Shown in pieces: positions 15,688-21,926 of a DNA stretch of 25,428 nucleotides. This DNA comes from JAKACA01 sp050010115 (GTDB taxonomy: Bacteria; Actinomycetota; Acidimicrobiia; Acidimicrobiales; Bog-793): assembly GCA_050010115.1 (NCBI GenBank), contig JBEKLQ010000056.1, forward strand, positions 1 through 25,428, in the 5' to 3' direction. How positions within the stretch are numbered: the stretch's first letter is position 1; each line of letters begins with the position of its first letter. The notes beneath the pieces were generated by a model. That model worked only from the letters and a program-made list of their open reading frames with translations, was not told where the DNA came from and ran no database searches. The position numbers and the translations under genes are program-made.

Positions 15688-16986
15688 GTGACCCGAGTGC
15701 TCCTCATCCTCCCGACAGGCTCCTACCGGGCGACCGAGTACCTCGCCGCTGCCGAGCGCCTCGGGGTCGAGGTCGTCGTGGCATCGGAGCGCGCCCAGGC
15801 GCTGGCAGCGACGATGGGGGAGAACTTCCTCGAGATCCCGCTCCACGATCCGGCCGAGGCCGCCCGCCGGATCGTCGGCCAAGCGCGGCGTGACCCCCGT
15901 CTCGCCCTGCACGCCATCCTCGGGGTTGACGACCAAGGCCTCCTCGCCGCCGCCCTGGCAGCTGCCGAGCTCGGCCTGCCCCACAGCCCACCCGAGGCAG
16001 TGGCGTTGACGAGGGACAAGGCCTCCATGCGGGCTGCATTCGCCGCCGCTGGCATCCCACAGCCGGACTACGAGGTCGTCGACCCCGGCGCCGCCAATGC
16101 CGTTGGCGCAGCGACCGATCGGCTCGGCCCTCCGGTCGTCGTCAAGCCCACGTCCCTCGCCGGTAGCCGCGGCGTCATCCGCGCCGACTCGGCGGCCGAG
16201 GCCGTGGCGGCCGCCCACCGTATCCGCGCCATCCTCGGCGCCGAGAACGAGCCGCCGGACTCGCCGCTGCTAGTGGAACGGTTCGTGCCAGGCCCCGAGG
16301 TCGCCGTCGAGGGAATCATCCGCCGGGGGCTCGTGGAGATCATCACGGTCTTCGACAAGCCCGATCCTCTCGACGGTCCCTTCTTCGAAGAAACCCTCTA
16401 CCTCTCCCCCACCCACCTCCCCCCCCACTTGGTCGATGCCGTGAAACTCGTGACCGGGCGAGCGGTGAAGGCGCTCGGCTTGAGCGACGGCCCGTTTCAC
16501 GCTGAGATGCGCGTCCCCGGAGCGCTGGCGCCGGCCGAGGGCGACGCCGCGAAGCTGCTCGAAGTGGCTGCCCGGACGATCGGCGGCCGGTGCTCCAAGG
16601 CGATGATGCTGGAGGATGGATCCAGCCTGGAGGAGCTGGTGATCGCCAGCGCCCTCGGGGGCTCTTACCCGCCGCCCCGCCTGCGAAGCCCTTGCGGGAT
16701 CCTCATGATCCCCATCCCAGTCAGTGGGCTGCTCAAGTCAGTCGCCGGGATCGACCAAGTTCGCGACCTGCCGGGCATCACCGGCGTCGAGATCACGGTC
16801 CCGATGGGGCGGGCCGTGAAGGCCTTGCCGGAGGGGGACCGCTACCTCGGCTTCGTCTTCGCCGCGGACGACAGCCGTGATGCCGTCGAGGGAGCCTTGC
16901 GGGAGGCCGAGCGGATGCTCGTGGTCGACATCCAGGCCAGCGGTGATCTCGCAGGCACGGCCGAGCCCCCGGTTACGGTGGCCTGA
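15688..16986 (+). CDS. ATP-grasp domain carboxylate-amine (or -thiol) ligase, substrate unknown
   Basis: A 432-residue ATP-grasp enzyme. An N-terminal Rossmann-like preATP-grasp domain (RVLLILPTGSYRATEYLAAA) with ILGVDDQGLLAAALAAAELG and LTRDKASMRAAFAAAGIP leads to the ATP-grasp core. The core has Lys153 in VVVKPTSLAGSRGV, LLVERFVPGPEVAVEG, and FHAEMRV with LEVAARTIGG as the metal-binding strand near residues 270-300. The C-terminal 100 residues resemble the extra domain of L-amino-acid ligase/BL00235-type enzymes. Such enzymes activate a carboxylate as acyl-phosphate and join it to an amine; the true substrate is unknown. The start is GTG 15688 (MTRVLLI), with no ribosome binding site and possibly leaderless. 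The stop overlaps the radical SAM ATG by one base (TGATG), so the two proteins are very likely functional partners. The fold assignment is strong, the role is inference. Confidence 0.9.
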   Translation: MTRVLLILPTGSYRATEYLAAAERLGVEVVVASERAQALAATMGENFLEIPLHDPAEAARRIVGQARRDPRLALHAILGVDDQGLLAAALAAAELGLPHSPPEAVALTRDKASMRAAFAAAGIPQPDYEVVDPGAANAVGAATDRLGPPVVVKPTSLAGSRGVIRADSAAEAVAAAHRIRAILGAENEPPDSPLLVERFVPGPEVAVEGIIRRGLVEIITVFDKPDPLDGPFFEETLYLSPTHLPPHLVDAVKLVTGRAVKALGLSDGPFHAEMRVPGALAPAEGDAAKLLEVAARTIGGRCSKAMMLEDGSSLEELVIASALGGSYPPPRLRSPCGILMIPIPVSGLLKSVAGIDQVRDLPGITGVEITVPMGRAVKALPEGDRYLGFVFAADDSRDAVEGALREAERMLVVDIQASGDLAGTAEPPVTVA

Positions 16987-18503
16987 TGCGGGTCCTGCTG
17001 CTGTCCACCTACGAGCTCGGCCATCAGCCACTCGGGATCGCCGGGCCAGCCGCTGCGCTCGAGGAAGCAGGCCACGAGACCCGGGGCGCCGACTTGGCAA
17101 TCACCGAGTGGCCGTCAGAGGCCATCGCATGGGCGGACGCGATTGCGATCTCGATCCCGATGCACACCGCCACCCGGCTGGCGGTCGAAGTGCTCGAGGC
17201 GCTCCGCCGCGAGCGGCCCGGGCTCCCGATTGCGCTCCATGGGTTGTACGCACCCGTGATGACCGGCAGCGAACTCGTGGGCCCGAGGGACCTCCTCGTC
17301 GCTGGTGATCCCATGCCGGCGATGCTGGCCTGGCTCGATGCAATGGCGGCCACGGCCGGCCGTGGTGGCAGTGGTCGTCGCAGTGGCAGTGGCGGCGGTG
17401 GCGGTGGTGGTGGTGGTGGTGGTGGTGGTGGTGGTGGCGGCAGTGGCGCGAAGGCAGGGAGCTCCGTGGTCATCGACCTCGGGCGCCCGGGATTGGCCGG
17501 CCGGCCCAGCCCCGTACCGCTTCGCCGCGACCTCGAACCCCTCGGCCGCTACGCCCGCCTCAAGGTGGGCGATGGCGAGGTCGTCACAGCGAGCGTCGAA
17601 GCCAGCCGCGGCTGCAACCACCGGTGCCGTCACTGCCCCGTCGCCTCCGTCTACGGTGGCCGCTCGCGCGCGGTCGATCCTGTGACCGTGCTCGCCGACG
17701 TGGCCCAGGTCGTGGCCGCCGGCGCGGGCCACATCAGCTTTGCCGACCCCGACTTCCTGAATCGCCCCCGGCACGCCCTCGAGGTGGCTCGAGAGGTGCA
17801 CGCGGCGTTCCCGTCGCTGACCTTCGACGCCACGGTGAAGGTCGAGCACATCCTGCGTCATGCGGCGATCTGGCCCGAGCTGGCCTCGGCCGGTTTGCTC
17901 TTCATCGTCTCGGCGTTCGAGTCCGTGGACGACCGTGTGCTGGGGCTGCTCGACAAGGGGCACACAGCGATCGACGAAGCGCGTGCGCTGCGGATCGTCC
18001 GGGACTCGGGAGTCGAGCTACGCCCGTCGTGGCTCCCGTTCACCCCTTGGACCACGCTCGAGTCGCTCGCCGACCTCCTCGAGTTCAGCGCCGAGCAGGA
18101 CCTCGTGGCGAGCACCGACCCCGTGCAGTACTCGATCCGCCTGCTGCTACCGCGCTCTTCGCTGCTCCTCGAGCACCCCGACCCTGGGCTCACCCGGGCC
18201 CTGACTGGGGACGAGAGAGACGGGGGTAGCGCTGGATGGTCAGCACCGGTGGCCGGTATCGACGAGCTGCAGCTCGCCGTCGCCGCTCGGGCCGAGGGTT
18301 CGGGGGATGAGCCGTTCGGCGTCACGTTCGCGGCGGTGTGGGACCTGGTCCGGTCGGCTGGGGCGCCGCTGGCGGAGTCTCCCCTACCGAGTGTGGTGAA
18401 GCGCTGGCTGCCGGCCGTCGAGCGGCCGCGGCTCACCGAGTCGTGGTTCTGCTGCGCCGAGCCAACGGGCGCCCAACTGCAGCGACTGCGAGTGCCCTCG
18501 TGA
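16986..18503 (+). CDS. Cobalamin-type radical SAM protein with CCAEP C-terminal tail
   Basis: Length 505 residues. Residues 1-120 form a B12-binding-like Rossmann domain (RVLLLSTYELGHQPLGIAGP, then AAALEEAGHE, later IALHGLYAP) but lack the DxHxxG cobalamin motif. Residues 136-152 are 17 consecutive glycines, a linker to the radical SAM barrel. The 4Fe-4S motif is SRGCNHRCRHCPVASVYGG with Cys210, Cys214 and Cys217; GHISFADPDFLNRP is a SAM-binding strand region. Near the C-terminus SWFCCAEPTG (Cys489, Cys490) matches the tail of a family I recall NCBI naming CUAEP/CCAEP-tail radical SAM, in which the second position can be selenocysteine. Here it is TGC-TGC, so the cysteine form. The reaction is unknown; methylation or a radical rearrangement are possibilities. 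ATG 16986 overlaps the ATP-grasp stop and TGA 18501-18503 overlaps the next GTG. Confidence 0.9.
   Translation: MRVLLLSTYELGHQPLGIAGPAAALEEAGHETRGADLAITEWPSEAIAWADAIAISIPMHTATRLAVEVLEALRRERPGLPIALHGLYAPVMTGSELVGPRDLLVAGDPMPAMLAWLDAMAATAGRGGSGRRSGSGGGGGGGGGGGGGGGGGSGAKAGSSVVIDLGRPGLAGRPSPVPLRRDLEPLGRYARLKVGDGEVVTASVEASRGCNHRCRHCPVASVYGGRSRAVDPVTVLADVAQVVAAGAGHISFADPDFLNRPRHALEVAREVHAAFPSLTFDATVKVEHILRHAAIWPELASAGLLFIVSAFESVDDRVLGLLDKGHTAIDEARALRIVRDSGVELRPSWLPFTPWTTLESLADLLEFSAEQDLVASTDPVQYSIRLLLPRSSLLLEHPDPGLTRALTGDERDGGSAGWSAPVAGIDELQLAVAARAEGSGDEPFGVTFAAVWDLVRSAGAPLAESPLPSVVKRWLPAVERPRLTESWFCCAEPTGAQLQRLRVPS
17391..17441 (+). repeat. Trinucleotide (GGT/GGC) repeat encoding a 17-glycine linker
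   Basis: Seventeen glycine codons in a row, with eleven uninterrupted GGT codons at 17403-17435, flanked by Gly/Ser codons. The run joins the B12-binding-like domain to the radical SAM barrel. GGT is otherwise unremarkable in this GGC-preferring gene, so slippage expansion is the simple explanation. Length change keeps the frame. Confidence 0.95.
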
Positions 18504-19303
18504 CCGGCGTGACCCCCGGTGTCCCGCCGGGCGCCCACGAATGGGTGAGTTTCGACGACCCGAGGGAGGCGAGGACGTGGATGATCGACGTCACGTTCCT
18601 CGAGAGCTCGTGGCGATGCATCTACGGGCAGGGATGCCAGGGGGTTCTGACTGAGCCGGCCCCCGAGCTGGAGCAGGGCTGTTGCTCGTACGGCGCCCAC
18701 TTCACCGGAGACGATGACGTCGCACGAGTCGAGGCCGCGGCGAAGACCTTGACGCCGGAGCAGTGGCAGTTCCGGTCGGTGGCGATCCGGCGAGGGGGCC
18801 CGCTCCGGCGTGGCAGCGGCCGGGCAGTCACCACGCGGCTCGTCGACGGGGCGTGCATCTTCCTCAACCGCCCGGGCCACGCCTTCGGGGCCGGGTGTGC
18901 CCTGCACCGTGCAGCCCTCGACCGGGATGTGCCACCGCACTCCCTCAAACCGGACGTCTGCTGGCAGCTACCGCTCCGCCGCGAGGACCTCGTCGCGCCA
19001 GACGGGCACGTGACCACGACCATCGGCGAGTGGCGCCGGCACCACTGGGGACGCGGGGGCGCCGACTTCGCCTGGTGGTGCACGGAAGCCCCAGAGGTCT
19101 TCACCGGCAGCGAAGCCGTGTACGGGGCGATGCGGGCGGAGCTAGTCGAGATGGTGGGCGAGGACGTCTACGAGCTGATCACGGGGTATCTGAACTCGCG
19201 GCAACCCGCGACCCCGTCCACCGGGCGAGCACGCAAGACGATCGGACCAGGCATACCGGTGCGCGTGCCGCACCCGGTGGTCCGGCGGCCCGCAGATCAG
19301 TAG
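18500..19303 (+). CDS. Cysteine-cluster protein (YkgJ/DUF3109-like), function unknown
   Basis: A 267-residue soluble protein with eight conserved-looking cysteines. The first group is WRCIYGQGCQGVLTEPAPEL followed by EQGCCSYGAHF (Cys40, 46, 61, 62). The second is DGACIFLNRPGHAFGAGCAL then HRAALDRDVPP, SLKPDVCWQLPLRR, and a last Cys in FAWWCTEAPEVF. The pattern CxFL..GC.LH..P..LKP..C resembles the metal- or Fe-S-binding cysteine families YkgJ/DUF3109; the match is by eye. The start is GTG 18500, overlapping the radical SAM stop in GTGA; an upstream frame reaching 18338 lies within that gene. Tight coupling to a radical SAM enzyme suggests an electron-transfer, metal-supply or modification-substrate role, which is inference. 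The C-terminus is basic (RARKTIGPGIPVRVPHPVVRR). No signal peptide or membrane segment is visible. Confidence 0.82.
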   Translation: MTGVTPGVPPGAHEWVSFDDPREARTWMIDVTFLESSWRCIYGQGCQGVLTEPAPELEQGCCSYGAHFTGDDDVARVEAAAKTLTPEQWQFRSVAIRRGGPLRRGSGRAVTTRLVDGACIFLNRPGHAFGAGCALHRAALDRDVPPHSLKPDVCWQLPLRREDLVAPDGHVTTTIGEWRRHHWGRGGADFAWWCTEAPEVFTGSEAVYGAMRAELVEMVGEDVYELITGYLNSRQPATPSTGRARKTIGPGIPVRVPHPVVRRPADQ

Positions 19304-19314
19304 GCCGGCCTCAC

Positions 19315-19332
19315 GCCGACAGCGGCGTCGGC
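19315..19332. terminator. Possible bidirectional hairpin between convergent genes
   Basis: gccgac (19315-19320), loop agcggc, gtcggc (19327-19332): a 6-bp GC stem in the 37-bp space between two converging genes. No T-tract follows on either strand, so it is at best a weak terminator. Confidence 0.3.
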
Positions 19333-19340
19333 TCAGCGAC

Positions 19341-19592
19341 TCAGTAGGCCGGGTCGGTGGGCCGGCTTTCCTCTTCTTCGTCTTCCAGCTCCTCGGACTC
19401 GTACAAGCACCACGATGCGTGAGGAGTATCGGGCATGTGGCCGCATTCGGGGCATGGTTCGAGCTTTGGCTCGAACGCGCGCTTCAGACTGCGCGCCTCC
19501 TCGAATCGCCGGTGTCGTCCCTTCTTCACGAGCTGCTCCCAGGTAACAAGGACATCGCCCCCCACCTCTTGGGTCAGTGCGACCAGCCCCAC
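19341..19592 (-). CDS. Small zinc-ribbon-like protein, function unknown
   Basis: A short protein of about 75-85 residues. The basic helix TWEQLVKKGRHRRFEEARSL is followed by LEPCPECGHMPDTPHASWC, which could bind a metal through the CxxC, with the later His and Cys, and then by a very acidic tail ESEELEDEEEESRPTDPAY. The basic-then-acidic layout is what makes it look real, as does a TAGAAT -10 box 47 bases upstream of the chosen start. The start is uncertain: GTG 19592 and GTG 19565 are both in frame, and neither has a well-spaced ribosome binding site. An open TTG frame back to 19682 would lie upstream of the promoter and is unlikely. It converges on the cysteine-cluster gene. I do not recognise the family. 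Confidence 0.6.
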   Translation of the reverse strand: MGLVALTQEVGGDVLVTWEQLVKKGRHRRFEEARSLKRAFEPKLEPCPECGHMPDTPHASWCLYESEELEDEEEESRPTDPAY

Positions 19593-19638
19593 AACGGCGT
19601 GATGCCGAACGATACCCTCCCCGCCTGTCGCGTGAGGC

Positions 19639-19644
19639 ATTCTA
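19639..19644 (-). promoter_or_regulatory. Candidate -10 box for the small zinc-ribbon gene
   Basis: Minus strand TAGAAT, the best -10 match in the window. A -35 element is not clear. A purine-rich GGGGAGGG lies about 17 bases further downstream but too far from a start codon in the gene's frame to be a normal ribosome binding site. Confidence 0.45.
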
Positions 19645-19815
19645 ACGCCGCAAGCAGGACTTGGGTCGGCCGGCCGGACCAAATCTCAGACCGGTTACAT
19701 GCCAGTCTCGTGTCTAGGCTCCTTCGGGGCGCTGAGCACGGGCCATGGGGGCCTCGTCCGCGCCTCACGCGGCTGGTCGCGCTCGGCGGGCGGGCTGGGC
19801 GGATGCCGCCAGCAG

Positions 19816-19821
19816 TAGCGT
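19816..19821 (+). promoter_or_regulatory. Candidate -10 box for the small acidic protein gene (leaderless start)
   Basis: Plus strand TAGCGT followed by seven bases (gacccgg) and the ATG at 19829, consistent with a leaderless transcript. The stretch 19645-19815 otherwise contains only a weak second box (taggct, after a poor -35) and no gene I can support. Confidence 0.4.
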
Positions 19822-19828
19822 GACCCGG

Positions 19829-20167
19829 ATGCCTGACGATTTGGACGTCGACGCCATGATCACCAGGTTCCGCGAGCGAGCCGCAGCCGTCAGGCGGCGA
19901 GGCATACCGCCGGTCGAGGGACCCGAGCGCCGCCAGATCATCCGCCAGATGCAGCTCGACTTCCAGGATTTCGCCATGATCGGCGACGCCGCCGGGACGC
20001 TGGAGGACGGAATCTTGACCCTGAGGCTCGACCTCCGCGGCCCGGCCGATCCGGCCACCGACGCGGCAGCCGGCACGGAGGCAGGCCCAGGAGCCAGCGC
20101 CGCGGCGGAGTCCGGCGACGGCGATGGGGCCGGCGACGACGGGGCCGGCGACCCGCCGGCACCGTGA
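19829..20167 (+). CDS. Small acidic conserved-looking protein, function unknown
   Basis: 112 residues from ATG 19829. Residues 1-70 look folded and constrained: PDDLDVDAMITRFRERAAAV, RRRGIPPVEGPERRQIIRQM and QLDFQDFAMIGDAAGTLEDG, ending in ILTLRLDLR, a pattern of two helices and a strand. The rest is an Ala/Gly/Asp-rich low-complexity tail (GDGDGAGDDGAGDPPAP). There are no cysteines, signal peptide or membrane segment. GTG 19820 is an in-frame alternative start. The gene ends four bases before the GH13 start, so the two are surely co-transcribed, yet the sequence gives no link to sugar metabolism. The low-complexity tail could partly be a by-product of base composition. Confidence 0.68.
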   Translation: MPDDLDVDAMITRFRERAAAVRRRGIPPVEGPERRQIIRQMQLDFQDFAMIGDAAGTLEDGILTLRLDLRGPADPATDAAAGTEAGPGASAAAESGDGDGAGDDGAGDPPAP

Positions 20168-20171
20168 CATC

Positions 20172-21911
20172 GTGTCCCCTCCCGACACCGACGATGCCTG
20201 GCCATGGTGGAAGGACGCGGTCTTCTACCAGATCTATCCCAGATCCTTCTGCCTGGCTGATCCCGAGGGTCGCCGGCGCCGCCTCGGCCTGAGCACAGCA
20301 ACCGCGTCAGGGCACGAAGGGCAGGCAGTGCACGACGTGCACGACGAGCAGGAAGCGCACGACACACACGAGGCACACGACGAGCACGAGGCACGCGACC
20401 GCATCCGTGACGGCACCGGCGACCTCGAAGGCGTACGGCGGCACCTCGACCACCTCGTGTGGCTCGGAGTCGACGCGATCTGGCTCTCGCCCTTCTACCG
20501 TTCCCCGATGAAGGACTTCGGGTACGACGTGTCGGACTACCGGGCTGTCGACCCGTTGTTCGGGTCGATGGAGGACTTCGACAACCTGCTGGCCGACGCC
20601 CACGACCGAGGGCTCCGCGTCATCGTCGACTTCGTGCCGAATCACACGAGCGACGAGCATCCGTGGTTTCTCGACGCCCGCTCGTCCCGGGAGTCAGCCC
20701 ACCGTGACTACTACGTGTGGCGCGACCCAGACCCCGACGACGCGGCCCGGCCGCCGAACAACTGGCGCCAGGCCCTCGGCGAGGGCCCCGCATGGAGCTT
20801 CGACGACACCACTGGTCAGTGGTACCTCCACCTGTTCCTCCCCGAACAGCCGGACCTCGACTGGTCGAACGGGGCCGTGGTGGACGAGATGGAAGCGGTG
20901 CTGGGTTTCTGGCTCGACCGCGGAGTCGACGGGTTCCGGATCGATGTCGTCCACGCACTTGGCAAGGACCCCGCCCTACCCGACGGGCCGGCCGACCTCG
21001 CCGTCATCCCTTGGTCGGCGCAAAACGACGACGACCGGACACACCCGATCCTGCGCCGGCTGCGCCGATACGTCGACTCCTTCGCTCAGGAGGCCGTCAC
21101 CGTCGGCGAGGTCTTCCTCATCAACACGGCCCTCGTCGCCAAGTACTACGGCGAAGGCGACGAGCTACACCTCGCGTTCAACTTCCCCCCGATGTTCTGC
21201 CTGTTCGAGGCACGCTGCTTCAAGCGGCGGGTGGCGGAGGTCGAGCGATGGCTCGGCCCGAGGGGTGCCTGGCCGACCTGGGTCCTGTCCAGCCACGACC
21301 GCCCGCGGCATCGCACCCGCTACGGTGGCTCGGAACGGCGAGCCCGGGCGGCGGCGGTGATGCTGTTGGGGATGAGGGGAACGCCGTTTCTCTATGCCGG
21401 CGAAGAGCTCGGCCTCGAGGACGCGACGATCCCGGCGGAGCTCGTCGTCGACCCCGGCGGTCGCGACGGGTGCCGCGCCCCGATCCCCTGGGACGAGACA
21501 CCGGAGCACGGCTGGGCGTTGCAAGCAAGGGCCGCGTGGCTCCCGTTCCCGCCCGAAACCGACGAGCGGAACGTCGCGTCACTCGCCGGCGATGACAGCT
21601 CGATCCTGCACCTGTACCGCCGGTTACTGGCACATCGGCGCTCCACGCCAGCGCTCCGCCGCGGCGCCCTCGAGCTCCTGGACGCTCCCGATGACGTCCT
21701 CGCCGTGCGGCGAGCCCACGGAGCCCACGACGGAGATCACCGGTGGGTGGCGGTGAACTTCGCGGCGGAGGCAGTCGAGTGGGCGCCCGCGGGCGGCGCG
21801 CTGTACACGGCGGAGATCACGAGCGGCGCCGACGGCGCCCGGTCGGTTGCCGGCACCGAGTACGCCGGTTCGCTCGGCCCCGAGGAGGCCGTGATCCTCC
21901 GGCGCTCCTGA
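20172..21911 (+). CDS. GH13 alpha-glucosidase (oligo-1,6-glucosidase-like)
   Basis: Hydrolyses alpha-glucosidic bonds of small maltose- or isomaltose-type sugars in the cytoplasm; no signal peptide is present. The N-terminus WPWWKDAVFYQIYPRSF is typical of the GH13 subfamilies with oligo-1,6-glucosidase, alpha-glucosidase and trehalose enzymes. Conserved regions: FVPNHTSDEHPWF, GVDGFRIDVVHALGKD with nucleophile Asp258, VTVGEVFL with acid/base Glu313, and VLSSHDRPRHRTRYGG with His375-Asp376. The last 80 residues form the usual beta C-terminal domain. Odd point: a 45-residue insertion between SF and DGTGDLEGVRRHL, at the calcium-site loop, contains a His/Asp/Glu-rich repeat. Length is 579, versus about 530-560 for the family. 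The start is GTG 20172, four bases after the preceding stop. Exact substrate cannot be told. Confidence 0.93.
   Translation: MSPPDTDDAWPWWKDAVFYQIYPRSFCLADPEGRRRRLGLSTATASGHEGQAVHDVHDEQEAHDTHEAHDEHEARDRIRDGTGDLEGVRRHLDHLVWLGVDAIWLSPFYRSPMKDFGYDVSDYRAVDPLFGSMEDFDNLLADAHDRGLRVIVDFVPNHTSDEHPWFLDARSSRESAHRDYYVWRDPDPDDAARPPNNWRQALGEGPAWSFDDTTGQWYLHLFLPEQPDLDWSNGAVVDEMEAVLGFWLDRGVDGFRIDVVHALGKDPALPDGPADLAVIPWSAQNDDDRTHPILRRLRRYVDSFAQEAVTVGEVFLINTALVAKYYGEGDELHLAFNFPPMFCLFEARCFKRRVAEVERWLGPRGAWPTWVLSSHDRPRHRTRYGGSERRARAAAVMLLGMRGTPFLYAGEELGLEDATIPAELVVDPGGRDGCRAPIPWDETPEHGWALQARAAWLPFPPETDERNVASLAGDDSSILHLYRRLLAHRRSTPALRRGALELLDAPDDVLAVRRAHGAHDGDHRWVAVNFAAEAVEWAPAGGALYTAEITSGADGARSVAGTEYAGSLGPEEAVILRRS
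20331..20399 (+). repeat. His-Asp/Glu-rich tandem repeat insert in the GH13 protein
   Basis: Irregular repeats of cacgac, cacgag and related codons encode His-Asp-x-His-Asp-Glu-Gln-Glu-Ala-His-Asp and similar units, protein residues 54-76. Five to seven His alternate with acidic residues. The insertion lies next to the DGTGDL calcium-loop region of the GH13 fold. The segment is low complexity and may be slippage-derived. Confidence 0.88.
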
Positions 21912-21926
21912 ACGCGGCGCCAGGGG

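Noticed and set aside
17115..17963. 282-codon minus-strand frame with a long Thr run inside the radical SAM gene
   Set aside because: The Thr/Ala run is only the reverse of the GGT glycine repeat; no coding evidence beyond openness.
18450..18455. Selenocysteine codon in the radical SAM tail
   Set aside because: The codons are TGC TGC, so no UGA readthrough is needed in this gene.
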